Notes: generated by a model not told the origin, from the sequence alone. DNA of 64,000 nt from Hydrogenophaga sp. NFH-34 (GCF_021401345.1 NZ_JACBGE010000009.1:62001-126000), one strand, 5' to 3'; counted from the first letter of the stretch, positions 1 through 9,202 are shown. Numbers and translations are program-made.

Positions 1-399
1 GCTCTGGATCTTGCCCGCCGTGGTGCTGATGCGCCCGAAGTCGGTGCCTTCCAGCATCAGCTCCACCGTGCCCTGCCAACCGTTGATGCGGCCATTGCTG
101 CCGTAACGCGGCTGGAGCGAGAACTGACCGGTGCGCACGTCCATGGCCTGCGGCTGGGCGGCAACTCGCGCCACCGCCAGGGCTTGCTCCAGCGCGGTCT
201 TGAGCTGGGCCTGCACCGTGCCGGCGTCAGCGCCTTCCCGGGTGGTGTTGAGCGTGACCATCATCTGGTCCTGCGGTACTTCCATGAAACCGCTGGCAGA
301 CAGGTTCACCACATTGGCCGGCACCTCAGGGGCCGCCTGGGCAAAAGACGCGGTGCTGGTACCGACCAGAACAAGCAAGGCCAAAGCCGTGGATCGCAT
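1..399 (-). CDS. SIMPL (DUF541) domain periplasmic protein, C-terminus cut off by window edge
   Basis: The reading frame starts at the ATG at 397-399 and stays open to base 1, giving 133 residues of an incomplete protein. A GAGGAG ribosome binding site lies just upstream of the ATG. Residues 1-22 form a signal peptide ending near SFAQA. The mature start (VVNLSASGFMEVPQDQMMV, then TREGADAGTVQAQL) has the pattern of SIMPL/DUF541 proteins, a periplasmic or outer-membrane family of unclear function. The downstream part lies outside the window, so full length cannot be judged. The family call rests on recognising the sequence pattern only. Confidence 0.75.
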   Translation of the reverse strand, partial: MRSTALALLVLVGTSTASFAQAAPEVPANVVNLSASGFMEVPQDQMMVTLNTTREGADAGTVQAQLKTALEQALAVARVAAQPQAMDVRTGQFSLQPRYGSNGRINGWQGTVELMLEGTDFGRISTTAGKIQS

Positions 400-473
400 A
401 GCGACTCCTCTCATAAAAAAGCGGGAAAACGGGGATAGGCCGACCGCGGAGGCCGGCGAAAGGAAGGCGCCGT

Positions 474-764
474 TCAGCGCGGCCGGGCCGACAGCTCGCT
501 GTCTTCGCCCCGCAACTGGGTGCGCAACTGCTGGCGCTGTTCTTCGGTCAGGCGATAGGGTTTCCATTCCTCGGAGCGTCCGCCAGCCTGCTGCCGGATC
601 GAGTCGCGCAGGGAGTGGTCGGCCGGCGTCTCCGATCCGGTCATGCGGGCTGCCGCTTCCGCGGCTTTGGGCTGCACGGCGCGGCCTGGCTCGCTGGCCC
701 AGGCCGAAGCGGTCAGGAAGGAAACGGACAAAAGGGCCTTGAAGGCCAGTCTGCAAGCGTTCAT
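474..764 (-). CDS. Small secreted protein of unknown function
   Basis: A 96-residue protein that I do not recognise. The ATG at 764 is preferred over an in-frame ATG at 848 because it places a signal peptide (MNACRLAFKALLSVSFLTASAWA) at the N-terminus. The mature part is short, charged and rich in Gln/Arg, with KPYRLTEEQRQQLRTQLRGE near the end, which is probably helical and periplasmic. It is divergent from ompR, and the gap between them carries TGTAACA-type repeats, so it may be controlled by the neighbouring two-component system (inference). No catalytic motif is visible. Confidence 0.55.
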   Translation of the reverse strand: MNACRLAFKALLSVSFLTASAWASEPGRAVQPKAAEAAARMTGSETPADHSLRDSIRQQAGGRSEEWKPYRLTEEQRQQLRTQLRGEDSELSARPR

Positions 765-840
765 GGAAGCAAAGTCTGTCTCAGCCGACGCATTCTCGGA
801 TGTCCGCTCGGTGAACGGGTCACGCGGGGTCGGCAACATT

Positions 841-914
841 TGTAACACCGTGTCAGACTACCAAAAAACCAGTGCGGACAAGCACTTACCGCTGTAACAA
901 TGGGGCCTGTTACA
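841..914. promoter_or_regulatory. Cluster of TGTAACA/TGTTACA motifs in the ompR divergent promoter region
   Basis: TGTAACA occurs at 841-847 and 893-899, and its inverted partner TGTTACA at 908-914. The last two form a perfect 7-bp inverted repeat with an 8-bp spacer. E. coli OmpR boxes contain similar GTTACA/GAAACA cores, so these are candidate autoregulatory OmpR sites. The assignment to OmpR is inference. Confidence 0.35.
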
Positions 915-931
915 TTTTCCGGGTTGCCAAG

Positions 932-1663
932 ATGCCACAGACCAACTCCCGTCCCAACAAGATCCTGGTCGTCGACGACGACGTTCGCATCCGCGATTTG
1001 CTGCGCCGTTACCTCATGCAGGAAGGCTTCGAGGTGATGCTGGCCGAAGACGGCAAAGCCCTCAGCCGCGTGCTGCAGCGCGAATCGGTGGACCTGATCG
1101 TGTTGGATTTGATGATGCCCGGCGAGGACGGCCTGTCGATCTGCCGCCGCCTGCGCGCCAACGGCGACCGCACCCCCATCATCATGCTCACCGCCAAGAG
1201 CGAAGACGTCGACCGCATCGTGGGTCTCGAAGTCGGTGCCGACGACTACCTCGGCAAACCCTTCAACCCGCGGGAGCTGCTGGCCCGCATCCATGCGGTG
1301 TTGCGCCGCCGCCCACCGACCGAAGTGCCCGGCGCACCTTCGCAGGAGGCGGAAGTCGTCACCTTCGGTCCGTTCGAATTCGACCTGAGCCTGCGCACGC
1401 TGCGCAAGGAAGGGGTCGACCTGCCCCTGACCACCGGGGAATTCGCCATGCTCAAGGCCCTGGTGCGCCACCCGCGGCAACCCCTGACGCGGGAAAAACT
1501 CGCCCAGTTGGCCCGCGGCCGCGAGTTCGAGCCCTTCGACCGCAGCCTGGACGTGCAGGTCTCCCGCCTGCGCAAGCTGATCGAAGACGACGCCGCCTCT
1601 CCCCGTTACCTGCAGACCGTCTGGGGTGTGGGCTACGTGTTCGTGCCGGACGGCAACAACTGA
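932..1663 (+). CDS. ompR: OmpR-type response regulator
   Basis: A 243-residue response regulator of the OmpR/PhoB class. The receiver domain carries the acidic triad VVDDD near residues 14-17, the phosphoacceptor Asp59 in LIVLDLMMPG, the Thr/Lys switch residues (MLTAKS, GKPFNPRELLARI), and a C-terminal winged helix ending in SRLRKLIEDD...YLQTVWGVGYVF. The start at 932 (MPQTNSRPNKILVVDDD) matches OmpR N-termini; an in-frame ATG at 872 would add 20 unlikely residues. The sensor kinase gene begins 15 bases downstream. It probably controls porin or envelope genes in response to its partner kinase; its actual targets are not visible here. Confidence 0.93.
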   Translation: MPQTNSRPNKILVVDDDVRIRDLLRRYLMQEGFEVMLAEDGKALSRVLQRESVDLIVLDLMMPGEDGLSICRRLRANGDRTPIIMLTAKSEDVDRIVGLEVGADDYLGKPFNPRELLARIHAVLRRRPPTEVPGAPSQEAEVVTFGPFEFDLSLRTLRKEGVDLPLTTGEFAMLKALVRHPRQPLTREKLAQLARGREFEPFDRSLDVQVSRLRKLIEDDAASPRYLQTVWGVGYVFVPDGNN

Positions 1664-1678
1664 CGCACTGGCCTCTGG

Positions 1679-3079
1679 ATGAGCGAATCGCGCGCCCCGT
1701 TCGAGACCCAGCCCGCCGCCCTGGAAACGGCCCCCGCTCCGCTGGGGTCCCGGCCCAAGCGCGGCGTGAGCCTGTTCTGGCGAACGTTTTTCTTTCTGTC
1801 GCTGCTGCTGATCGGCTGCATCATTGCCTGGCTGCAGACCTTCCGCGCCCTGGAATTCGAGCCCCGGGCCATCCAGAGTGCGCAGCAACTGGCGTCTCTG
1901 GTGAACCTCACCCGCGCGGCTCTGGTGCACTCGGACTCCATCGCCCGCGTGTCGCTGGTCAAGACCCTGGCCGACGAAGAAAAGGTGCGCATCGCCCTGC
2001 GCGAACCGGACGACGTCTACCTGCCCTACGACACCGACACCCTGAACCGGGGCGTCACCGAAGCTCTTCAGCAACGGCTGGGGCGCGACACCGTGGTGGC
2101 CCGCGCCGTCAACGGCACGCCTGGCCTGTGGATCGGCTTCTCGATCGATGGCGACCTGTACTGGCTGCAGACCGACCCCTCCCGCATCGGGCCGGTGACG
2201 GGTGCCACCTGGCTGATCTGGCTGGCCACGGCAGCCATCCTTTCCCTCACCGGGGCGGCGCTCATCGCCCGCCTGATCAACCACCCGCTGAAGAAGCTCC
2301 AGTTCGCAGCCAGCCGCGTGCGCGAGGGTGACTTCGACGCGACGCAACTGAGCGAGTCGGTGGCCACGAGCGAAATCCGCGAGGTGAACATCGGCTTCAA
2401 CCGCATGGCGCAGCGCCTGTCCAAGATCGAACAGGACCGCACGCTCATGCTGGCCGGGATTTCGCACGACCTGCGCACGCCACTGGCCCGCCTGCGGCTG
2501 GAAACCGAGATGAGCGTGGCCGACCCCCAGGCGCGCGAGCACATGACGGCCGACATCGAGCAGGTCAACGCCATCATCGACAAATTCCTCGACTACGCCC
2601 GGCCCGACCACACCGACCTTCAGCGGGTCAACCTCCACCTGGTGGTGGAAGCGGCCGTGTTCGCGCTCGGCAGCGACGCTTCGGTGCAGATCAACATCGC
2701 CGTTCCGCACGAAATCGACGTGCTGGGCGACGCGGTGGAGTTGCAGCGCGTGTTCTCCAACCTGCTCGAAAACGCGCGCCGCTACGGGCGCGATCCCAAA
2801 ACCGGCGACGTGCAGATCGACATCGCGGCCAAGCCCAGAGAGCGCTGGGTACTCATCAAGCTGCGCGACCACGGCAAGGGCGTGCTGCCCGAACTGCTGG
2901 AACAACTGACCCAACCCTTCTTCCGGGGCGACTCCTCGCGCACGGCGGCCACGGGCACCGGCCTGGGCCTGTCCATCGTGGACCGCGCCATCACCCGCAT
3001 GGGCGGCCGGTTTGCGCTGGCCAACAGCAGCACCGGCGGGCTGGCCGCGCACATCAAGCTGCCGCGTGCCATCAACTGA
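1679..3079 (+). CDS. envZ: EnvZ-type sensor histidine kinase
   Basis: A 466-residue inner-membrane kinase and the partner of the preceding ompR. A cytoplasmic leader of about 30 residues precedes the first membrane helix (TFFFLSLLLIGCIIAW). A periplasmic domain of roughly 130 residues follows, then a second helix (TWLIWLATAAILSLTGAALI), a HAMP segment, and the H-box ISHDLRTPLARLRLE with the phosphorylated His263. The ATP-binding domain shows NLLENARRYG, the GKGV turn and the TGTGLGLSIV G-box. Length and order match EnvZ. It should autophosphorylate and transfer phosphate to OmpR. The gene is probably cotranscribed with ompR. Confidence 0.92.
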   Translation: MSESRAPFETQPAALETAPAPLGSRPKRGVSLFWRTFFFLSLLLIGCIIAWLQTFRALEFEPRAIQSAQQLASLVNLTRAALVHSDSIARVSLVKTLADEEKVRIALREPDDVYLPYDTDTLNRGVTEALQQRLGRDTVVARAVNGTPGLWIGFSIDGDLYWLQTDPSRIGPVTGATWLIWLATAAILSLTGAALIARLINHPLKKLQFAASRVREGDFDATQLSESVATSEIREVNIGFNRMAQRLSKIEQDRTLMLAGISHDLRTPLARLRLETEMSVADPQAREHMTADIEQVNAIIDKFLDYARPDHTDLQRVNLHLVVEAAVFALGSDASVQINIAVPHEIDVLGDAVELQRVFSNLLENARRYGRDPKTGDVQIDIAAKPRERWVLIKLRDHGKGVLPELLEQLTQPFFRGDSSRTAATGTGLGLSIVDRAITRMGGRFALANSSTGGLAAHIKLPRAIN

Positions 3080-3127
3080 GTCGGGCGTGTTGGCGCGGCG
3101 CAGCACACAGCGCGCCGGCACCGCGCT

Positions 3128-3607
3128 TCAGCGGCGGTGGATCAGCACGGCGGCACGCGCTTCGATCGACAGGCCCTGCCCCACGGGCCCGAGTTTTTCG
3201 GCCGTCTTGGCCTTCACGTTCACCTGGCCGGCATCGACACCGAGCGCCCGCGCCACCGCCACCACCATGGCGGGAATGTGCGGCGCCAGCTTGGGGGCCT
3301 GGGCCACCACCGTGCTGTCGACATTGCCGATTTCATAGCCGGCGGCACGCACGCGCCGTGCGGCCTCGGCCAGCAACACGGAAGAGTCGGCACCCTTGAA
3401 ACGCGGATCGGTATCGGGGAAATGGCGGCCGATGTCGCCCAGACCGGCCGCCCCCAGCACCGCGTCGGTGATGGCGTGCAGCAGGACGTCGGCGTCGGAG
3501 TGGCCCAGCAGGCCTAAGGTGTGCGGAATGGTCACGCCGCCGATGATCAGGGGCCGCCCGGGCACGAGCGCGTGCACGTCCCAGCCTTCGCCAATGCGGA
3601 TGTTCAT
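3128..3607 (-). CDS. ispF: 2-C-methyl-D-erythritol 2,4-cyclodiphosphate synthase
   Basis: A 159-residue enzyme of the MEP isoprenoid pathway. It converts CDP-methylerythritol 2-phosphate to the cyclic diphosphate with release of CMP. The start [20 protein letters not shown] gives the metal-binding Asp10 and His12, and [11 protein letters not shown] supplies the third metal ligand, His44. Length is normal for the trimeric enzyme. The ATG at 3607 overlaps the ispD stop in an ATGA tetranucleotide, so the two genes are probably translationally coupled. It is convergent with envZ across a 48-base gap. Confidence 0.96.
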   Translation of the reverse strand: MNIRIGEGWDVHALVPGRPLIIGGVTIPHTLGLLGHSDADVLLHAITDAVLGAAGLGDIGRHFPDTDPRFKGADSSVLLAEAARRVRAAGYEIGNVDSTVVAQAPKLAPHIPAMVVAVARALGVDAGQVNVKAKTAEKLGPVGQGLSIEARAAVLIHRR

Positions 3608-4326
3608 GGTTGTCTGCTCTTCAGAACGGCTTCGGCCAGCGCGAAGTCCTCGGGATAGGTGACCTTGACATTTTGCGCGCTGCCGGGCACCAGGCGCGGC
3701 GCGGCGCCGGCCAGCTCCATGGCGCTGGCTTCGTCGGTGATGCCGTCGTAGCCACTGGCGGCGCGCGCAGCGAGCGCGGCCTGCAGCGCCCCGATGCGGA
3801 ACATCTGCGGCGTCTGGGCCAGCCATTTGTCGCCACGGTCCACCGTGGCCGCCACCCGGCCACCGGTCTCGGCCTTGAGCGTGTCGGGCAGCTTGAGCGC
3901 GAGCAGGCCGCCCACCGGATCGCCCAGACAGGCATCGATCAGCGCATCGATCTGCGCCGGCGTCACCAGGCAGCGCGCCGCATCGTGCACCAGCACCCAG
4001 TCGTTCGGCCCGGCGCCCCCGGCCCGCAGCGCGGCCAGCCCGTTGGCCACGCTCTCGGCGCGGCTGGTGCCGCCACAGTGCGCCAGCTCGATGCTCGGGT
4101 CGTCCACGGTCAGAAAACGGTCGCCCGGGGCCAGCACCACCAGGCAGCGCTCGACGCGCAGCACCGCCTGGAAAGCGCCCAGGGTGTGCAGCACCAGCGG
4201 CACGCCCAGCAGCGGCTCGTACTGTTTGGGGCCGGCGGTACCCGCGCGCGAACCGGTGCCGGCACAGGGCAGCAGCGCGAACAGCCGCTCGGAAGAAGAA
4301 GGGTGATCGGAAAGCTCGGCAGACAT
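3604..4326 (-). CDS. ispD: 2-C-methyl-D-erythritol 4-phosphate cytidylyltransferase
   Basis: A 240-residue enzyme that joins CTP and methylerythritol 4-phosphate, the step two before IspF in the MEP pathway. The nucleotide-binding loop [22 protein letters not shown] and the later VLVHDAARC and KLPDTLKA segments are typical of IspD. The ATG at 4326 was chosen; another in-frame ATG at 4338 would add four residues. The gene is divergent from mfd with about 76 bases between starts, and overlaps ispF by four bases. Confidence 0.95.
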   Translation of the reverse strand: MSAELSDHPSSSERLFALLPCAGTGSRAGTAGPKQYEPLLGVPLVLHTLGAFQAVLRVERCLVVLAPGDRFLTVDDPSIELAHCGGTSRAESVANGLAALRAGGAGPNDWVLVHDAARCLVTPAQIDALIDACLGDPVGGLLALKLPDTLKAETGGRVAATVDRGDKWLAQTPQMFRIGALQAALAARAASGYDGITDEASAMELAGAAPRLVPGSAQNVKVTYPEDFALAEAVLKSRQP

Positions 4327-4402
4327 GGTCGGGGGCATTCTAAAATCCTCGGCTTCCCCCCCACCCTGACCGGTCGGGGGGTGTTCGTCATTGAAGGCTC
4401 CC

Positions 4403-7400
4403 ATGGATCTGCCCAAGCTCACCCCCGGCAAGCGCTTCGCCTTGCCCCGACCTGTCGGCGCGGCCGACGCCCTGCTGCTGGCCCAGCTCGCGCAACGCGA
4501 GCAGGCCCAGGGCCGCCCCACCGCCATCGTGACCGCCGACGCCAGCGACGCGCAGCGTCTGATGGACGAAATGGCCTTCTTCGTCCCGGACCTGCGTTGT
4601 GCCCTGTTCCCCGACTGGGAAACCCTGCCCTACGACAGCTTCTCGCCGCACCAGGACCTGATCTCCGAGCGCCTGGCCACGCTCTGGCGCATCCACCACC
4701 GCGGACAGGCGCGCGCGGGCGAGCAGGACCAGGGTGCCGACGTGGTGCTGGTGCCCGCCACCACCGCCCTGTACCGGCTGGCGCCGCCATCCTTCCTGGC
4801 CGCCTACACCTTCCACTTCAAGGTCAAGCAAAAGCTTGACGAGGCCAAGCTCAAGAGCCAGCTCACCCTGGCCGGCTACAACCACGTCACCCAGGTGGTG
4901 AGCCCCGGCGAATACGCGGTGCGCGGTGGCCTGATCGACCTGTTCCCCATGGGCTCGCCCGTGCCCTACCGGGTCGACCTGTTCGACGACGAAATCGACT
5001 CCATCCGCACTTTCGACCCCGACAGCCAGCGCAGCCTGTACCCGGTGCCCGAAGTGCGTCTGCTGCCCGGGCGCGAATTCCCCATGGACGACGCGGCGCG
5101 CACGCGCTTTCGCAGCCGCTGGCGCGAACTGCTCGAAGGCGACCCGACCAAGAGCCGCATCTACAAGGACATGGGCAACGGCGTCGCCACCGCCGGCATC
5201 GAGTACTACCTGCCGCTGTTCTTCGAAGAAACCGCCACCGTGTTCGACTACCTGGGTGAACAGGCCACGGTGGTGCTGCACGGCGACCTGGAGCCGGCCT
5301 TCCAGCGGTTCTGGCAGGACACCAGCGACCGCTACCGCCTGGTACAGGGCGACCCCGACCGCCCCGCCCTGCCGCCCGAAAGCCTGTTCCTCAGCGCCGA
5401 ACAGTTCTACGGCTTGGCCAACCGCCACGCGCAACTGGCCCTGCGCCCGGCGGTGGAAGACATTGCCGACAACGCCTTCGCGCAAAAGCTGCCCGACCTG
5501 ACCGCTGTGCGTGGCGCCGAAGACCCGCTGGCGCGCCTGCAGGCCCACCTGCGCGCCACGCCGCACCGCGTGCTGCTGCTGGCCGAAAGCGACGGTCGGC
5601 GCGAAAGCCTGCTCGACTTCATCCGCGCCAGCGGCGTCAACCCGCCGGCGTTCGATTCGCTGGCCGAATTCGAGGGCAGCGCGGAAAAGATCGGCATCGC
5701 CACCGCCGCCCTCACCGCCGGCTTCGCGTGGCAGGAAGCCGCGCTCGACTTCGTCACCGAAACCGAACTCTTCGCCGCCGGCCCCACCGCACGGCGGCGC
5801 CGCAAGCAGGAACAGGTCAGCGACGTCGACGCGCTGATCAAAGACCTGAGCGAACTCAACGTGGGCGACCCGGTGGTGCACACGCAACACGGCATCGGCC
5901 GCTACCGCGGGCTGGTCAACCTCGACATGGGCGAGAAAAACGCCGACGGCACGCCCGCGCTGCAGGAATTCCTGCACCTGGAATACGCCGACAAGGCCGT
6001 GCTCTATGTGCCGGTGAGCCAGCTCGGCCTGATCGGGCGCTACACCGGCGTCAGCGCCGACGAGGCCCCGCTGCACAAGCTGGGCAGCGGCCAGTGGGAC
6101 AAGGCCAAACGCAAGGCCGCCGAACAGGTGCGCGATGCCGCCGCCGAGCTGCTCAACATCTACGCGCGCCGCGCCGCGCGCCAGGGCCACGCCTTCCGCT
6201 ACAGCCCGCAGGACTACGAGACCTTCGCCAACGATTTCGGCTTTGACGAAACCGCCGACCAGAAGGCCGCGATCCACGCCGTCATCCAGGACATGATCAG
6301 CCCGCAGCCGATGGACCGCCTGGTCTGCGGCGACGTGGGCTTCGGCAAGACCGAGGTCGCGCTGCGTGCGGCCTTCGTCGCCGTCACCGGCGGCAAGCAG
6401 GTGGCGTTTCTGGCGCCCACCACGCTGCTGGCCGAGCAGCACTACCAGACCCTGGTGGACCGCTTCGCCAAGTGGCCGGTGAAGGTGGCCGAGATGAGCC
6501 GCTTCCGCTCGGCCAAGGAGATCACCGCCGCGATGAAGGGCATCAGCGACGGCAGCGTCGACATCGTGGTCGGCACACACAAGCTGCTGTCGGAGAAGAC
6601 CCAGTTCAAGAACCTGGGCCTGCTCATCATTGACGAGGAACACCGCTTCGGCGTGCGCCACAAGGAAGCGATGAAGCAGCTGCGCGCCGAGGTCGACGTG
6701 CTCACGCTCACCGCCACGCCGATCCCGCGCACGCTGGGCATGGCGCTCGAAGGCCTGCGCGATCTGTCGGTCATCGCCACCGCGCCGCAGCGCCGGCTGG
6801 CGATCAAGACCTTTGTGCGCAACGAAGGCAACGGCGTGATCCGCGAAGCCGTGCTGCGCGAACTCAAGCGCGGCGGCCAGGTCTACTTCCTGCACAACGA
6901 GGTCGAGACCATCGAGAACCGCAAGCAGGCCCTGGAAAAACTGCTGCCCGAAGCACGCATCGCCATCGCCCACGGCCAGATGCCCGAGCGCGAACTGGAG
7001 CGCGTGATGCGCGACTTCGTGGCCCAGCGCTTCAACCTGCTGCTGTGCTCCACCATCATCGAAACCGGCATCGACGTGCCCACGGCCAACACCATCGTCA
7101 TGGCGCGCGCCGACAAGTTCGGCCTGGCGCAGCTGCACCAGTTGCGCGGGCGCGTCGGCCGCAGCCACCACCAGGCCTACGCCTACCTGCTGGTGCCCGA
7201 GATCGAGGGCCTGACCAAGCAGGCCGCCCAGCGGCTCGATGCGATCCAGCAGATGGAAGAACTCGGCAGCGGCTTCTACCTCGCCATGCACGACCTGGAA
7301 ATCCGCGGCGCGGGCGAAGTGCTGGGCGAAAACCAGAGCGGCAACATGCTGGAAGTGGGCTTCCAGCTCTACAACGAGATGCTGAGCGAGGCCGTCAAGT

Positions 7401-7912
7401 CGCTCAAGGCCGGCCGCGAACCGGACCTGCTGGCGCCGCTGTCGGTCACCACCGACATCAACCTGCACGCCCCCGCCCTGCTGCCCAACGACTACTGCGG
7501 CGATGTGCACCTGCGCCTGTCGTTTTACAAGAAGCTGGCCACCGCCAAGACCGCCGACCAGGTCGATGCGCTGCTGGAGGAAATCGTCGACCGCTTCGGC
7601 AAGCTGCCACCGCCCGCGCAGACGCTGATCGACGTGCACCGCCTGCGCGTGCTGTCACAGCCTTACGGTGTGATCAAGGTCGACGCGGCACCGGGCGTGG
7701 TGAACATCACCTTCCGGCCCAACCCGCCGATCGAGCCGATGCGCATCATCGAGCTGATCCAGAAGAACCGGCACATCAAGCTCGCCGGCAACGAAAAGCT
7801 GCGCATCGAAAAGCCGCTGCCCGAGGTGAAAAACCGGGTGCAGATGGTGCGCGACGTGCTCAAGGCCCTGGGCCAGCCTATCAAGACCCCCGAGCCGGTG
7901 AGCGCCCCCTGA
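4403..7912 (+). CDS. mfd: Transcription-repair coupling factor
   Basis: A 1169-residue DNA translocase that removes RNA polymerase stalled at lesions and recruits UvrA. The N-terminal UvrB-homology part includes PDWETLPYDSFSPHQDLISE. An RNA polymerase interaction region (DPVVHTQHGIGRYRGLV) precedes the RecG-like motor with Walker A GDVGFGKTEVA, the box IIDEEHRFG, TATPIPRTLGMAL, and the C-terminal domain. Length is normal. An ATG at 4403 is preferred over a TTG at 4391 because AAGG sits six bases before it; the two starts are in the same frame. It is divergent from ispD. Confidence 0.96.
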   Translation: MDLPKLTPGKRFALPRPVGAADALLLAQLAQREQAQGRPTAIVTADASDAQRLMDEMAFFVPDLRCALFPDWETLPYDSFSPHQDLISERLATLWRIHHRGQARAGEQDQGADVVLVPATTALYRLAPPSFLAAYTFHFKVKQKLDEAKLKSQLTLAGYNHVTQVVSPGEYAVRGGLIDLFPMGSPVPYRVDLFDDEIDSIRTFDPDSQRSLYPVPEVRLLPGREFPMDDAARTRFRSRWRELLEGDPTKSRIYKDMGNGVATAGIEYYLPLFFEETATVFDYLGEQATVVLHGDLEPAFQRFWQDTSDRYRLVQGDPDRPALPPESLFLSAEQFYGLANRHAQLALRPAVEDIADNAFAQKLPDLTAVRGAEDPLARLQAHLRATPHRVLLLAESDGRRESLLDFIRASGVNPPAFDSLAEFEGSAEKIGIATAALTAGFAWQEAALDFVTETELFAAGPTARRRRKQEQVSDVDALIKDLSELNVGDPVVHTQHGIGRYRGLVNLDMGEKNADGTPALQEFLHLEYADKAVLYVPVSQLGLIGRYTGVSADEAPLHKLGSGQWDKAKRKAAEQVRDAAAELLNIYARRAARQGHAFRYSPQDYETFANDFGFDETADQKAAIHAVIQDMISPQPMDRLVCGDVGFGKTEVALRAAFVAVTGGKQVAFLAPTTLLAEQHYQTLVDRFAKWPVKVAEMSRFRSAKEITAAMKGISDGSVDIVVGTHKLLSEKTQFKNLGLLIIDEEHRFGVRHKEAMKQLRAEVDVLTLTATPIPRTLGMALEGLRDLSVIATAPQRRLAIKTFVRNEGNGVIREAVLRELKRGGQVYFLHNEVETIENRKQALEKLLPEARIAIAHGQMPERELERVMRDFVAQRFNLLLCSTIIETGIDVPTANTIVMARADKFGLAQLHQLRGRVGRSHHQAYAYLLVPEIEGLTKQAAQRLDAIQQMEELGSGFYLAMHDLEIRGAGEVLGENQSGNMLEVGFQLYNEMLSEAVKSLKAGREPDLLAPLSVTTDINLHAPALLPNDYCGDVHLRLSFYKKLATAKTADQVDALLEEIVDRFGKLPPPAQTLIDVHRLRVLSQPYGVIKVDAAPGVVNITFRPNPPIEPMRIIELIQKNRHIKLAGNEKLRIEKPLPEVKNRVQMVRDVLKALGQPIKTPEPVSAP

Positions 7913-7953
7913 GCGGCCCGCTCACGGCCTCCACGGCGCATACCGGGGAGGGT

Positions 7954-7967
7954 TTGACCTGCATCAA
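7954..7967. promoter_or_regulatory. Crp/Fnr-type box upstream of the DUF4405 gene
   Basis: The sequence TTGAC-CTGC-ATCAA differs by one base from the FNR/ANR consensus TTGAT-N4-ATCAA. It lies about 107 bases before the GTG start of the DUF4405 membrane protein and 41 bases after mfd. This suggests control by an oxygen- or NO-sensing Fnr-family regulator; which one cannot be told from the site. Confidence 0.4.
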
Positions 7968-8074
7968 AAACAGGAGCGGTCGCGCTCAGCGTTCACCCGC
8001 CGTTCACACGGGCGCCACGAAACTTCATCGGTGCGTTCCACCATGGAATGCCCCACGATCGAAGGAGAAAAACC

Positions 8075-8581
8075 GTGAAACTCAATCCCCACCGCCCCTG
8101 GATCACCCCGCTCGTCATCGGCGCCTTCGGCCTCTCGGCCGTCACCGGCATGCTGATGTTCTTCCACCTCGACAGCGGCCTGAACAAGACCGCCCACGAA
8201 TGGCTGAGCTGGGCCATGGTGATCGGCGTCGGCCTGCACCTGCTGTTGAACCTGCCGGCGTTCAAGCGCTACTTCACCCAGACCACGGCCCGGGTCGTCA
8301 TGGGCGTGTTTGCCGTCATCCTGGCGCTGAGCTTCATCCCCGTCGGCGGTGAAAGCAGCGAACCCGGCTTTGCCCCCCCGGTGCGCGCGCTGGCGCAGGC
8401 TCCCATCAGCGTGCTGGCGCAGGTCGCCGGCACCAGCACCGACGACGTCAAGGCCAAGCTCCAGGCCCAGGGTCTGACCGTGACCAGCGATCAGCAGACG
8501 GTGGCCGAACTGGTGGGCGGCGATCTGCGCAAGCAGATCGGCACCATCAGCCAGGTGCTGCCGAGCGGTACCGCTCGCTGA
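8075..8581 (+). CDS. DUF4405 domain membrane protein
   Basis: A 168-residue membrane protein starting at a GTG with a strong GAAGGAG ribosome binding site eight bases upstream. Three hydrophobic helices are evident (about residues 9-28, 42-62 and 70-90). Histidines in the helices (FFHLDSG, TAHEWLSW, VGLHLLLNL) resemble heme-ligating pairs of small membrane cytochromes, and the pattern fits DUF4405. The C-terminal third, about 75 residues, is predicted to be outside the membrane and contains TSTDDVKAKLQAQGLTVTSDQQTV, which resembles small metal- or iron-sulfur-associated DUF4405 proteins. The role is unknown. A Crp/Fnr-like box upstream hints at redox control. Confidence 0.7.
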   Translation: MKLNPHRPWITPLVIGAFGLSAVTGMLMFFHLDSGLNKTAHEWLSWAMVIGVGLHLLLNLPAFKRYFTQTTARVVMGVFAVILALSFIPVGGESSEPGFAPPVRALAQAPISVLAQVAGTSTDDVKAKLQAQGLTVTSDQQTVAELVGGDLRKQIGTISQVLPSGTAR

Positions 8582-8599
8582 TCCGGAAGCCGTGCCGTC

Positions 8600-9202
8600 T
8601 CAGTCCTGCGACGCTGCGGGCAAGCGCCCGGCGTCGGCCTGGCCGGTGGACTTGACTTCGGCCAGCCAGCGTTCGAGCTGGGGTGCGTCGGCCTTGTGCA
8701 CGGGGCCGATGCGGGTCACGTCCACCGGGCGCAAGCCACAGAACTTGAGCGTGCTGCGCACCAGCGCCTTGATGGTCGGGTCGCCCTGGATGAAGCGCAG
8801 GTAGTAGCCCGGCGAGTCGGTGGTCAGGATGACGCGGGCGCTGCGACCGGCCAGCAGGCCTTCGGGCATGCCGTTGGGCAGGTAGCGGTAGGCCCAGCCG
8901 CGCTCCAGCGTGCGGTCGAAAAAGCCCTTGAGCAGCGCCGGGATCGACCCCCACCACAAGGGCGTGACCACCACCACCCGGCGCGCCACCTTGATGGCGG
9001 TCTGGGCGCGCTGCAGGTCGGGTTCCAGCGCCTGCTGCGCGTGGTAGTCCACGTGCAGGACTGGGTCGAAAGCCAGATCCCGCAGCGCCAGCACCTCGAC
9101 ACTGGCGCCGCCTGCCCGCAGGCCTTCGGCGTGGCTCTGCGCCAAGGCGGCGCACAGGGAGGTGTGGTTGGGGTGTCCGTCGATCACCAGCACGTCGGCC
9201 AT
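8600..9202 (-). CDS. NAD(P)H oxidoreductase, flavodoxin-like (NQO1/KefF family)
   Basis: A 200-residue soluble flavoprotein. The start ADVLVIDGHPNHTSLC, the LWWGSIPALLKGFFDRTLERGWAY segment and the loop TTDSPGYYL are typical of NAD(P)H quinone reductases of the NQO1/KefF/YwrO group, which reduce quinones or related electrophiles with two electrons using FMN or FAD. The ATG at 9202 was chosen because the family motif begins directly after it. The gene is convergent with the DUF4405 gene (18-base gap) and stands alone. The substrate cannot be predicted. The fold call is strong, the exact subfamily is not. Confidence 0.85.
   Translation of the reverse strand: MADVLVIDGHPNHTSLCAALAQSHAEGLRAGGASVEVLALRDLAFDPVLHVDYHAQQALEPDLQRAQTAIKVARRVVVVTPLWWGSIPALLKGFFDRTLERGWAYRYLPNGMPEGLLAGRSARVILTTDSPGYYLRFIQGDPTIKALVRSTLKFCGLRPVDVTRIGPVHKADAPQLERWLAEVKSTGQADAGRLPAASQD

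Noticed and set aside
761..3121. Long minus-strand open frame (786 codons) opposite ompR and envZ
   Set aside because: It lies exactly opposite two well-supported genes, has low-complexity His/Gln/Gly/Ala-rich translation and no family motif. It is a high-GC antisense artefact.
4355..4382. C-run/G-run inverted arms around GACCGGTC in the ispD-mfd gap as an operator
   Set aside because: Arms are simple homopolymer runs in GC-rich DNA and no candidate regulator is near; not strong enough to list.
4388..7639. 1083-codon minus-strand frame opposite mfd
   Set aside because: Fully antisense to a complete Mfd with all motor motifs; composition is typical of a shadow frame.
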